Source: Lentzea pudingi (lineage in GTDB: Bacteria; Actinomycetota; Actinomycetes; Mycobacteriales; Pseudonocardiaceae). Taken from it: a stretch of 64,000 nt of DNA. Positions within the stretch are counted from its first letter, which is position 1, and each line of letters opens with the position of its first letter. This document shows, piece by piece, positions 36,010 through 44,356 of this stretch. A program made the position numbers and the translations under genes. The stretch is from positions 747,366 to 811,365 of the forward strand of contig NZ_BMNC01000001.1 of NCBI RefSeq assembly GCF_014646255.1. Direction: 5' to 3'. The notes under the pieces were generated by a model that saw only the letters and a program-made list of their open reading frames with translations, ran no database searches and was not told the origin of the DNA.

Positions 36010-37126
36010 CCTCACCGCGGAGCAGCGCAAGCTGCGCGACGAACTGCGCGAGTACTTCGCGACCGTCATGTCCGACGCCGAACGCGAGGCGATGCTCACC
36101 GAACGGCACGGCGCCACCTACCGCGAACTGGTCCGGCGGCTGGGGCGCGACGGCAGGCTCGGCGTCGGGTGGCCGAAGGAGTACGGCGGGCTGGGTTTCG
36201 GACCGGTCGAGCAGCAGATCTTCGTCAACGAGGCCGCCCGCGCGGACGTCCCGCTGCCGTATGTCACGCTGCAGACCGTCGGCCCGACGCTGCAGTCGTT
36301 CGGAACGCAGGAGCAGAAGGACTTCTTCCTGCCGAAGATCCTCAGCGGTGACCTGCACTTCGCGATCGGTTACACCGAACCGGACGCGGGCACGGACCTG
36401 GCCGCGTTGCGCACCAAGGCAGTCCGCGAGGACGACCACTACGTCGTCAACGGGCAGAAGACTTTCACGACCGGAGGCCACGACGCGGACTACGTGTGGC
36501 TGGCCTGCCGCACGGGAACGTCGGATTCGCGGCACAAGGGCATCACGATCCTGATCGTCGACACCACCGACCCCGGTTACTCGTGGACGCCGATCATCAC
36601 GTGCGACGGCGCGCACCACGTGAACGCCACCTACTACAACGACGTTCGCGTGCCCGAAGCACGCCGGGTCGGCGAGGAGAACAAGGGCTGGCGACTGATC
36701 ACCACGCAGCTCAACCACGAACGCGTGATGCTCGGCCCGTCCGGCCGGCTCGGTGCCCTCGTGGAACGCGTCCACGGCTGGGCGGCGGAACGCCGGCTCC
36801 TCGCCGAACCGGACGTGCGACGGGCACTCGCCGAAGCACGTGCGGTGCATCGCGTGAACGAACTGCTCAACTGGCAGGTCGCCAGTGGGGAGGTCGAGGT
36901 CGCGGACGCCAGTGCCACCAAGGTCTTCGCCGCCGACCGGACCCAGCACATCGGGCGGCTGATGGAAGAGCTGGTCGGACGGCACGGCGCACCCCAGGAA
37001 CTCGTGAAGTGGCTGGATGTCCAGGCGCGGCGCAACCTCGTGCTGACGTTCGGCGGGGGAGTGCAGGAGATCCAGCGCGAGCTGATCGCGAACATCGGGC
37101 TGGGCCTGCCGAGGGTGGTGCGATGA
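35999..37126 (+). CDS. chsE2: Steroid acyl-CoA dehydrogenase subunit ChsE2 (FadE29)
   Basis: 375 residues, a full-length ACAD with the FAD/substrate motif IGYTEPDAGTDLAALRTKAVR and C-terminal GGGVQEIQRELIANIGLGLPR. ATG start overlapping chsE1 by 11 bases. Partner of ChsE1 in the heterotetramer acting on the three-carbon steroid side chain. The overlap supports equal expression. Confidence 0.9.
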   Translation: MFIDLTAEQRKLRDELREYFATVMSDAEREAMLTERHGATYRELVRRLGRDGRLGVGWPKEYGGLGFGPVEQQIFVNEAARADVPLPYVTLQTVGPTLQSFGTQEQKDFFLPKILSGDLHFAIGYTEPDAGTDLAALRTKAVREDDHYVVNGQKTFTTGGHDADYVWLACRTGTSDSRHKGITILIVDTTDPGYSWTPIITCDGAHHVNATYYNDVRVPEARRVGEENKGWRLITTQLNHERVMLGPSGRLGALVERVHGWAAERRLLAEPDVRRALAEARAVHRVNELLNWQVASGEVEVADASATKVFAADRTQHIGRLMEELVGRHGAPQELVKWLDVQARRNLVLTFGGGVQEIQRELIANIGLGLPRVVR

Positions 37127-38010
37127 CCGACATCGAGAAGGAGGCCGCCCGCATCGCCGAACAGGGCGAGTGCGCGCCGCGGCTGGCACGTGACCCGGTC
37201 AACCTGCCGATGATCAACAACTGGCTGGAGGCCATCGGTGACGACCACCCCGGTTACACCGAGGTCGCGCCGCCCGCGATGGTGCAGGTGTGGACGATGG
37301 CCGGGCTGCGCGGCCAGCGCACCCTCGACGACCCGCTCGGGCAGATGATGACCGTCCTGGACGAGGCCGGGTACACGTCGGTCGTCGCGACCAACAGCGA
37401 CCAGACCTACCACCGGTACCTCAAGCTCGGCGAACAGCTCTCGGTGACGACGAGCCTCGAGGACGTGACCGGGCCGAAGAAGACCGGGCTGGGCGAGGGC
37501 TGGTTCGTCACGACCCGCAGCACGTGGTGGGTCGGCGACGAGGCCGTGGCCGAGATGCGGTTCCGGGTGCTGAAGTTCAGGCCCGCGCGGAAACCCGAAC
37601 CTGTGAAGGAAATTCCCAAGGCCCAGGCGATCCGGCCTTCGGTCAACCGTGACACCGAGTACTTCTGGGAAGGCACCCGGCAGGGCGAGCTGCGCATCCA
37701 GCGCTGCGGTGGCTGCGGGCTGCTCCGGCACCCACCGGGCCCGATGTGCCCGGAATGCGGTGCCACCAAACCGAAGTACCTCGTGTCGGAGGGCCACGGC
37801 GTGATCTACAGCTACGTCGTGCACCACCACCCGCAGGTGCCGGGCAAGCAGACCCCGTTCGTCATCGCCCTGGTCGAACTGGACGAGGGCGTGCGGATGC
37901 TGGGCGAGTTCGACGGCGAGCCCAGCGTCGGGCAACGGGTCGAGGTCGTGTTCACCGAGGTCGACGACGAGCTGACGATGCCGAGCTGGAGGCCCCGTGC
38001 GGATCGGTGA
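37123..38010 (+). CDS. chsH2: Steroid enoyl-CoA hydratase subunit ChsH2 with DUF35 domain
   Basis: 295 residues. Residues 1-165 form a MaoC-like hotdog half (PAMVQVWTMAGLRG, SNSDQTYHRYLKLGEQLSVTT). Residues 170-295 form a DUF35 OB-fold with a rubredoxin-like zinc knuckle, CGGCGLLRHPPGPMCPECGA. The MaoC part pairs with ChsH1 to hydrate the 17(20)-enoyl-CoA; the DUF35 part pairs with Ltp2 in the aldolase. ATGA overlap with chsE2. Confidence 0.93.
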   Translation: MTDIEKEAARIAEQGECAPRLARDPVNLPMINNWLEAIGDDHPGYTEVAPPAMVQVWTMAGLRGQRTLDDPLGQMMTVLDEAGYTSVVATNSDQTYHRYLKLGEQLSVTTSLEDVTGPKKTGLGEGWFVTTRSTWWVGDEAVAEMRFRVLKFRPARKPEPVKEIPKAQAIRPSVNRDTEYFWEGTRQGELRIQRCGGCGLLRHPPGPMCPECGATKPKYLVSEGHGVIYSYVVHHHPQVPGKQTPFVIALVELDEGVRMLGEFDGEPSVGQRVEVVFTEVDDELTMPSWRPRADR

Positions 38011-38380
38011 TTCCCTGCCGGAGTGGCACGTGGAGGCCACCCCGACGTTCGTGATCAGCACCGCGCTGGCCACCCGTGACTTCCAGGACGTCCACCACGA
38101 CCGCGACCTCGCGGTCCAGCGCGGGTCGAAGGACATCTTCATCAACATCCTCACCACGACCGGCCTGGTGCAGCGCTACGTCACGGACTGGGCGGGCCCG
38201 GAGGCGTTGGTGCGCCAGGTGAACATCAAGCTCGGCGCGCCCTGCTTCGCCTACGACACGCTGAAGTTCTTCGGCCAGGTCGTCGAACGCGAGCAGCAGG
38301 ACCTGACCATCGAGGTCGTAGGCCGGACCGCGCACGGTGACCACGTCACCGGGACCGTGAAGATCGAGGTGCCCGCGTGA
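37997..38380 (+). CDS. chsH1: Steroid enoyl-CoA hydratase subunit ChsH1
   Basis: 127 residues, a single MaoC-type hotdog. The hydratase motif region is ATRDFQDVHHDRDLAVQRGSKDIFIN, with Asp and His in the family positions. Overlaps the end of chsH2 by 14 bases and pairs with its MaoC half. The product is 17-hydroxy-3-oxo-4-pregnene-20-carboxyl-CoA, the Ltp2 substrate. Confidence 0.93.
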   Translation: MRIGDSLPEWHVEATPTFVISTALATRDFQDVHHDRDLAVQRGSKDIFINILTTTGLVQRYVTDWAGPEALVRQVNIKLGAPCFAYDTLKFFGQVVEREQQDLTIEVVGRTAHGDHVTGTVKIEVPA

Positions 38381-39519
38381 ACGCCGCGATCGTCGGCATC
38401 GGCGCGACGGACTTCTCCAAGGACTCCGGCCGCAGCGAGCTCCAACTGGCCGCCGAGGCGGTGCGAGCCGCGCTGGAGGACGCCGGGCTTGAACCGTCCG
38501 ATGTGGACGGCCTCGTCAGCTTCACCATGGACACCAACGCCGAGATCGCGGTCGCTCGTGAGCTGGGCATCCCGGAGCTGACGTTCTTCAGCCGCGTCCA
38601 CTACGGCGGTGGGGCGGCGTGCGCGACCGTGCAGCAGGCCGCGATGGCCGTCGAGACCGGCGCGGCGAGGGTCGTCGTGTGCTACCGGGCCTTCAACGAA
38701 CGGTCGGGACACCGGTTCGGGCAGGTCCAGACGGCGGCCGCGGCCAACATCGACAACAGCTGGTCGTACCCGATGGGACTGGGCACGCCGGCCGCGATGG
38801 TCGCCATGTTCGCCCGCCGGTACATGCACGAGTACGGCGCCACGTCCGAGGACTTCGGCCGGATCGCGGTGATCGACCGCAAGCACGCCGCCACAAACCC
38901 GCGCGCGTGGTTCCACAACCGGCCGATCACCCTGGACGACCACCAGTCGTCGCGCTGGATCGCCGAACCGCTCCGGCTTCTCGACTGCTGCCAGGAGAGC
39001 GACGGCGGAGTGGCGATCGTGGTCACGTCACGAGATCGTGCGAAGGACCTGCGCCAGAAACCTGCTCACGTGAAGGCGGCGACCCAGGGCAGCGGCGTCG
39101 ACCAGTTCACGATGACGAGCTACTACCGGGACGACCTGACCCGGCTCCCGGAGATGGGTGTGGTGGCGCGCGGCCTGTGGGAGAAGTCGGGTATCGGTCC
39201 GGATGACGTCGACGTGGCCGTGCTCTACGACCACTTCACCCCGTTCGTCCTGGTGCAACTGGAAGAACTGGGTTTCTGCGGCCGGGGCGAGGCCAAGGAC
39301 TTCGTCGCGTCCGGCGCGCTCGAACTGGACGGGAAGCTCCCGCTCAACCCGCACGGCGGCCAGCTCGGCGAGGCCTACCTGCACGGCATGAACGGCATCG
39401 CCGAGGGAGTGCGGCAGATCCGCGGCACCGCGGTGAACCAGGTCGGCGGCGTCGAGCACGTCCTGGTCACCGCCGGCACCGGCGTCCCGACCAGCGGCCT
39501 AGTCCTCGGTCAGGGTTAG
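38377..39519 (+). CDS. ltp2: Steroid side-chain aldolase Ltp2 (thiolase-like)
   Basis: 380 residues, thiolase superfamily without the usual nucleophilic-Cys motif. Typical SCP-x-like features: AAIVGIGATDFSKDSG, RVHYGGGAACATVQQAAMAV, DVAVLYDHFTPFVLVQLEELGF and NPHGGQLGEAYLHGMNGIAEGVRQI. With the ChsH2 DUF35 domain it cleaves the last three side-chain carbons as propionyl-CoA, leaving androstenedione. GTGA overlap with chsH1. Its end overlaps the convergent chsH3 by 21 bases. Confidence 0.93.
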   Translation: MNAAIVGIGATDFSKDSGRSELQLAAEAVRAALEDAGLEPSDVDGLVSFTMDTNAEIAVARELGIPELTFFSRVHYGGGAACATVQQAAMAVETGAARVVVCYRAFNERSGHRFGQVQTAAAANIDNSWSYPMGLGTPAAMVAMFARRYMHEYGATSEDFGRIAVIDRKHAATNPRAWFHNRPITLDDHQSSRWIAEPLRLLDCCQESDGGVAIVVTSRDRAKDLRQKPAHVKAATQGSGVDQFTMTSYYRDDLTRLPEMGVVARGLWEKSGIGPDDVDVAVLYDHFTPFVLVQLEELGFCGRGEAKDFVASGALELDGKLPLNPHGGQLGEAYLHGMNGIAEGVRQIRGTAVNQVGGVEHVLVTAGTGVPTSGLVLGQG

Positions 39520-40332
39520 GGCGGCATCAGCGAGAACGGGACGGTCCCCGGCGACCGTGGTCAGCACGAGCCGGGGCCCGTCCCGCCACACCCGCGTCGT
39601 CAGCGTCTCGCCGGGGAACACGACGCCCGCGAACTTCGCCCCGAACGACGCCACCTGCTCCGGTCCGTCCAGCACGGCGTCGATCACCGCCCGGCACACC
39701 ACCCCGTAGGTGCACAGTCCGTGCAGGATCGGGGCGTCGAACCCCGCGCGCCGTGCGAACTCGGGATCGGCGTGCAGCGGGTTCCGGTCACCGCAGAGCC
39801 GGTAGAGATAGGCCTGCTGCGGCAGGGTCGGCGTCTCGATCACGAAGTCCGGCTCCCGTGACGGCACCTCGACCTTGCCGGACGGTCCGCGATCGCCGCC
39901 GAACCCGCCCTCCCCACGGGCGAAGATGCTGGACCGGGTCGTGAACAGCGCGGTCCCGTCCGGCGTCACGGCAGTGGCCTCCTGCACGATCACCGCGGCC
40001 TTGCCCTTGTCCCACACGTCCGCGATCCGCGTCCGCAGCACGGCTTCGCCCGCAACAGGCAGGGGTGCGTGCACGGTGATCTCCTGGGTGCCGTGCAGCA
40101 CTCGGGCCAGGTCGATGTCGACACCGGGGAACGACACGGCGGGCGGCGCGGTCTCGTGGAAGCGGGGCGCCACGACACCGAACGTCGGCAGCACCCGCAA
40201 GCCCTGTTCGTAGACGTACCGGAGCTCGGTCGCGCCGAGGGCCAGGTGGTAGAGCAGCACGTCGGACTCGGTCCAGGAGAACTCGACCTCGGGAAGCTCC
40301 GCCCCGACGGCGACGGAAGGATCGATCGGCAT
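39499..40332 (-). CDS. chsH3: Double-hotdog steroid enoyl-CoA hydratase ChsH3 (Rv3538-like)
   Basis: 277 residues. Two MaoC-like halves: residues 1-130 (PEVEFSWTESDVLLYHLALGA, LPTFGVVAPRFHET) and 150-277 with the hydratase-2 motif YRLCGDRNPLHADPEFARRAGFDAPILHGLCTYG. The catalytic Asp/His pair is in GDRNPLH. It resembles mycobacterial Rv3538, which hydrates longer steroid side chains (C24/C27). Last gene of the leftward kstD-kshA-kshB operon. Confidence 0.9.
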   Translation of the reverse strand: MPIDPSVAVGAELPEVEFSWTESDVLLYHLALGATELRYVYEQGLRVLPTFGVVAPRFHETAPPAVSFPGVDIDLARVLHGTQEITVHAPLPVAGEAVLRTRIADVWDKGKAAVIVQEATAVTPDGTALFTTRSSIFARGEGGFGGDRGPSGKVEVPSREPDFVIETPTLPQQAYLYRLCGDRNPLHADPEFARRAGFDAPILHGLCTYGVVCRAVIDAVLDGPEQVASFGAKFAGVVFPGETLTTRVWRDGPRLVLTTVAGDRPVLADAALTLTED

Positions 40333-40342
40333 CAGGCGTCCC

Positions 40343-41308
40343 TCACTCGTAGGTGATCTTCACGGTGTCGGTGACCGGAACCGACTGGCACGCCAGCACG
40401 ATGCCCTCGGCGATGTCCTCGGAGTCGAGCACGTCGTTGTTGAGCATCTTCACCTCGCCCTCGACCAGCCGGCACGCGCACGCGCTGCAGGCACCCTCGC
40501 GGCACGAGTACGGCGCGTCGAGTCCCTTGTCCAGCAACAGGTCGAGCAGCTTCGTCCGCGCGGGCCACGGGAACCGGTGCCGCTCGCCGTCCAGCTCGAC
40601 CTCGACCACCGCGTCCGGGCGGTCGTCGACGACCGGCACGACCTCCGACGAGAACGGATCGCTGGACAACGACACGAACTTCTCGACGTGCACCACCGGT
40701 ACGTCGTGCAACGCCTTGCGCACGGCCTCCATGAACGGCGCCGGCCCGCACACGAACGCCTCGTCGCAAGGGCGGACGAACGCCCGCAAACCGTGAGGCA
40801 GGCCCTGCACCGACTCCAGCCAGTGCACGACGGTCAGCCGGTCCGGGTGGGCGCGCGCCAGGGAGTCCAGCTCGCGCGCGAAGATCACCGACGCCTCGTC
40901 CCGGTTGGCGTAGAACAGGAACACCCGCCCGGAGCCGCCGGACAGCACGGCCCGGATGATCGACATGACGGGCGTGATCCCACTCCCGGCGGCGAACGCG
41001 AGCAGCGACCCGTCGAGCGACGAGGGCGTGAACACCCCGGCCGGCGCGAGCACGTCCAGATTCATGCCCGCCTGCAACTCGGAGCACATCCAGAGCGACC
41101 CGTACCCGTCGGGCGTGCGCTTGACGGTGATCTTCAACGGCTCACCGGGCGCGCTCGACAGCGAGTAGCAGCGGGCCACCTCGCCCGCCCGGACGGTCAG
41201 GAACTGGCCTGGTCGTGGCGAGAAGTCCGCCCCCGACAACACGAACGAGCGCGCGTCCGCGGTCTCCTCGATCACCTCGTCGACCCGCAGCCGGTGCACC
41301 TCAGCCAT
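40343..41308 (-). CDS. kshB: 3-Ketosteroid 9-alpha-hydroxylase reductase KshB
   Basis: 321 residues. FAD-binding part at about 20-100 (RCYSLSSAPGEPLKITVKR), NAD part at 105-215 (FAAGSGITPVMSIIRAVL, FVCGPAPFMEAVRKAL), and a C-terminal plant-type [2Fe-2S] ferredoxin with CREGACSACAC...ACQS. It passes electrons from NADH to KshA. ATG at 41308 overlaps the 79-residue gene by 8 bases. Confidence 0.94.
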   Translation of the reverse strand: MAEVHRLRVDEVIEETADARSFVLSGADFSPRPGQFLTVRAGEVARCYSLSSAPGEPLKITVKRTPDGYGSLWMCSELQAGMNLDVLAPAGVFTPSSLDGSLLAFAAGSGITPVMSIIRAVLSGGSGRVFLFYANRDEASVIFARELDSLARAHPDRLTVVHWLESVQGLPHGLRAFVRPCDEAFVCGPAPFMEAVRKALHDVPVVHVEKFVSLSSDPFSSEVVPVVDDRPDAVVEVELDGERHRFPWPARTKLLDLLLDKGLDAPYSCREGACSACACRLVEGEVKMLNNDVLDSEDIAEGIVLACQSVPVTDTVKITYE

Positions 41309-41540
41309 CGGCGACCTCCAGCGTCCCGTCCCGCACGGCCTTCTCGATGCTGTCGCGCAACCGCAGGCAGGTCGGCACCAACGCGAGCCGGGCACCGCAC
41401 AGCTCAGGGCAGTCGCGGGTGTCCGAAAGCCACTGCACCGAAGTGTGCTGCGGGCTGTTCTTCTTCACCAGCACCCGGTTACCGCAGTCGCAGCCCACCG
41501 GAACCATGCCCCCGACCAGGAACTCGTCGCGCTCGCTCAC
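41301..41540 (-). CDS. 79-residue Cys-rich protein between kshA and kshB
   Basis: 79 residues, GTG at 41540 overlapping the kshA stop; the end overlaps kshB by 8 bases. It has five Cys: CDCGN, RDCPELCGA and PTC. Two close pairs could bind Zn or Fe. The N-terminal part (FLVGGMVPVGCDCGNRVLVKKNSP) looks like a zinc-ribbon strand pair. I cannot assign a family. Being sealed between the oxygenase and its reductase, it may help cluster assembly or electron transfer in KshAB; this is inference. Confidence 0.72.
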   Translation of the reverse strand: MSERDEFLVGGMVPVGCDCGNRVLVKKNSPQHTSVQWLSDTRDCPELCGARLALVPTCLRLRDSIEKAVRDGTLEVADG

Positions 41541-42673
41541 GTCGCCTGCTCTTGGGGCGCCTGCCGGGCGAGGTTCTCGGCGACCTCCTTCTCCCACACC
41601 TCGATCGCCCGGCTCGTGTCGACCTCGAACTCGAAGCGCCGCACCATGTCGTCGGACACGTCCTCGACGTCCACGTAGAACTGCTCGTACCAGCGGCGCA
41701 GCTGGTAGACCGGCCCGTCCTCCTCGCACAGCAACGGGTTGTCGATGCGCGACTTGTTCTGCCAGATCTCCACGTCCTGCAGGAACCCGACACCGATGCC
41801 GCGCGCGAACTTCGCCGCGATCTTGTCCGCGTGCTCGTCGTCCACACCGGGCAGCTTCTTCACGATCGCGCCCCACTGGAGCTTGAACGACGTCGGCGAG
41901 ATCGGGTAGTGGCAGTTGATCAGCACGGTCTCGATCTCGAGGCCCTTGTAGTCGTTCCACAGGTAGTCGATCATGTACGACGGCCCGTGGTACGCGGCCT
42001 CCGAACGCACTTCGACGTCACCGGTGTAGTTCGAGCCCATCGCGACGTCCGGACGGCCGCGCGTCGTCAGGTACTGCGAGGCGACGTGGCCCTCCATCAC
42101 GTTCTTGAAGTACGTGGGGAACGCGAAGTGGATGTAGAAGAAGTGGGCCATGTCGACGACGTTGTCGATGATCTCGCGGCAGTTCGCGTTGTCGATCACC
42201 ACCGAGTCCCAGGTCCAGTTGCTCCACTCGTCGCTGAACGCCGACTCGATGCGCGGGATGGTGATGTGCTCGGGCGGCGGGTTGCCCTGCGGGTCGTTCC
42301 ACACGAAGAGCTGTTTGTTCTCTTCGAGCGTGATCCACGACCTCGTGCGCGCCCGCAGCGGAACCCGCTTGGCGTAGGGGATGTCGACGCACTTGCCGTT
42401 GCCCGACCAGCGCCAGTCGTGGAACGGGCAGGCGATGTTGTTGCCCTTGATGGTGCCCTGGGTGAGGTCGCCGCCCATGTGCCGGCAGTACCCGTCCAGC
42501 ACGTTGATCCTGCCGTCCTCCGAGGCGAACACCACGAGCTTCGTGCCGAACGCCTCGATGGCGTGGGGTTTGCCGTCACGGAAGCTGCTCGCGAGGCCGA
42601 GGCAGTGCCAGCCGCGCGCGAACCGTGCCGGCGGGGCGCCCGCGTCGATCGTCCGCACACCGTCCTGCGTCAT
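41537..42673 (-). CDS. kshA: 3-Ketosteroid 9-alpha-hydroxylase oxygenase KshA
   Basis: 378 residues. Rieske centre: Cys63-x-His65 (CRHMGGDL) and Cys82-x2-His85 (CPFHDWRW). Non-haem iron ligands lie in NVVDMAHFFYIHFAF (His177, His182, with Asp174/Asn171). It adds the 9-alpha-OH to androstenedione or ADD; with KstD action this opens ring B. ATG at 42673 overlaps the kstD stop by four bases. Confidence 0.96.
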   Translation of the reverse strand: MTQDGVRTIDAGAPPARFARGWHCLGLASSFRDGKPHAIEAFGTKLVVFASEDGRINVLDGYCRHMGGDLTQGTIKGNNIACPFHDWRWSGNGKCVDIPYAKRVPLRARTRSWITLEENKQLFVWNDPQGNPPPEHITIPRIESAFSDEWSNWTWDSVVIDNANCREIIDNVVDMAHFFYIHFAFPTYFKNVMEGHVASQYLTTRGRPDVAMGSNYTGDVEVRSEAAYHGPSYMIDYLWNDYKGLEIETVLINCHYPISPTSFKLQWGAIVKKLPGVDDEHADKIAAKFARGIGVGFLQDVEIWQNKSRIDNPLLCEEDGPVYQLRRWYEQFYVDVEDVSDDMVRRFEFEVDTSRAIEVWEKEVAENLARQAPQEQAT

Positions 42674-44241
42674 CGCTTTCCTCCAGAGATGTCGAGGCCG
42701 GCGAGATATCCGAACGTCATCGCCGGTCCGAGGGTGGCTCCCGCGCCCGCGTAGGTGTGGCCCATGACCGAGGCACTGGTGTTGCCCGCCGCGTACAGGC
42801 CCTCGATCACCGAACCGTCCTCGCGCAGCACCCGCGCGCGGGTGTCGGTGCGCAGGCCGCCCTTGGTACCGAGATCGCCGGGCACGATCTTGACCGCGTA
42901 GAACGGGCCGGTGGTCAGCGGCGCGAGGTTCGGGTTCGGTTTGGTGCGCGGATCGCCGTAGTAGCGGTCGTACGCGCTGTCGCCGCGGTGGAAGTCGGCG
43001 TCCTTGCCGTCGACGGCGAGCGTGTTGAACCGCCGGACGGTGTCGATCAGCTCCGGCAGGTCGGCCTCCTGGGCGAGTTCCTCGAGGCTCGGCGCGGTGA
43101 GGACGGAGTCCTTCCAGCGCCGGGGGAGCGGGCGGCGCGGCGGGATGCCGCAGAACGGGTAGCGGCCGCGGTAGGAGTGGTCGAAGACGAGCCACGTGTC
43201 GCCGGTCATCGCGTTGACCACGTCGATGTAGGGCGCGGCCTCGTTGACGAACCGGCGCCCGGTCTTGTCGACCAGCACGCACCCAGGCAGCGACCGTTCG
43301 GCGAGCAGGAAGAACGGCCCGCGTGGCAACGGGACGGAAGGGCCCCACCAGGCGTCGTCCATCAGCCCGACGGCGGCACCGGCGCGTTGACCGGCCTCGA
43401 TGCCGTCGCCGGTGTTGGCCTTCGCGCCGACTGTCCACTCCGTACCGATGTTCTGGTGCCGCTTGCGCATCTGCTCGTTGTTCTCGAACCCGCCGGACGC
43501 CAGTACGACGTGGTTCGCCAGGATGACCTTGTCGCCCACGAGAACGCCTGCGACGCGGCCGTTCTCGTGGTGCAGGTCGGTCATCGCGGTGTTGAGCCTG
43601 ATCTCCACGTTGAGCGCCTTCAGACCCGCCCTGAGCCCGGCCGTCAGCGCCTGGCCCATGGTCAGGCGTCGGCCCGGCAGGAACCGGCGGGCGAAGACCT
43701 TGGCAGCGGTCACGATGCCGCGCGGGTGCCGTCCGATCAGCGTCAGCCACCTGTAGTCGGTCTGGGTGATCACGATGCCCGCGGGCGTCGGCACGTACGG
43801 CGGTTCGAGGTCCTTGATCTCCTCGCCGAGCAGTTTCGTGTTGAACGGCAATGGCTCGACCGAGCGGCCGCGCGGCTGCCCGCCGGGCGCCTCCGGGTAG
43901 TAGTCGGAGTAGTCGCGGACCCAGCGGAACTTCAGCGGCGTGTGCGCGACCACGAACGCCAGCATCGCCGGTCCGGCGTCCAGGAACGCCTTCCGCAACT
44001 CAGCCGGGACCTCCGGCGCGATGTGCGCGAGGTACTCGCTCGCCCGCTCCGGCGAGTCGGCTATGCCGTTGGCGGCGACCACGGCGTTGTTCGGCACCCA
44101 GATGCCGCCGCCCGACCGCGCGGTCGAGCCGCCGTAGTGCGCGGCCTTCTCGATGATCAAGGTCCGCAGGCCGTGTCGAGCGGTGCGGAGCGCGGCTGTC
44201 ATGCCCGCCGCGCCGCTGCCGACGACGATCACGTCGTACAT
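42670..44241 (-). CDS. kstD: 3-Ketosteroid delta1-dehydrogenase KstD
   Basis: 523 residues. FAD Rossmann motif VVGSGAAGMTAALRTARHGL and the family mark YGGSTARSGGGIWVPNN at the start; C-terminal GLYAAGNTSASVMGHTYAGAGATLGPAMTFG carries the Tyr-x3-Gly of the active site. It desaturates ring A at C1-C2. ATG at 44241 preceded by GGAGGTGTG. First gene of the leftward operon, under the KstR box at 44264-44277. Confidence 0.94.
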   Translation of the reverse strand: MYDVIVVGSGAAGMTAALRTARHGLRTLIIEKAAHYGGSTARSGGGIWVPNNAVVAANGIADSPERASEYLAHIAPEVPAELRKAFLDAGPAMLAFVVAHTPLKFRWVRDYSDYYPEAPGGQPRGRSVEPLPFNTKLLGEEIKDLEPPYVPTPAGIVITQTDYRWLTLIGRHPRGIVTAAKVFARRFLPGRRLTMGQALTAGLRAGLKALNVEIRLNTAMTDLHHENGRVAGVLVGDKVILANHVVLASGGFENNEQMRKRHQNIGTEWTVGAKANTGDGIEAGQRAGAAVGLMDDAWWGPSVPLPRGPFFLLAERSLPGCVLVDKTGRRFVNEAAPYIDVVNAMTGDTWLVFDHSYRGRYPFCGIPPRRPLPRRWKDSVLTAPSLEELAQEADLPELIDTVRRFNTLAVDGKDADFHRGDSAYDRYYGDPRTKPNPNLAPLTTGPFYAVKIVPGDLGTKGGLRTDTRARVLREDGSVIEGLYAAGNTSASVMGHTYAGAGATLGPAMTFGYLAGLDISGGKR

Positions 44242-44263
44242 CACACCTCCACGGGGATCAGAC

Positions 44264-44277
44264 TAGAACAGGTTATA
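44264..44277. promoter_or_regulatory. KstR box between the two divergent dehydrogenase operons
   Basis: TAGAACAGGTTATA fits TnnAACnnGTTnnA at all fixed positions. It lies 22 bases from the kstD start and 79 from the rightward FAD gene, so it can control both the kstD-kshAB-chsH3 and the hsa operons. Confidence 0.88.
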
Positions 44278-44356
44278 GTTCTGAGGCGGTTTGGCGCTAT
44301 GGTGTAGGAGTTCCAGGCAAGTCGACTCACCGAGAACGTGTTCCGGGAGGGTAGGC

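Noticed and set aside
41537..43750. 737-codon leftward frame that would extend KshA upstream
   Set aside because: The extra N-terminus is antisense-like and lies in kstD in another frame. ATG at 42673 with the Rieske domain starting soon after gives the usual KshA length.
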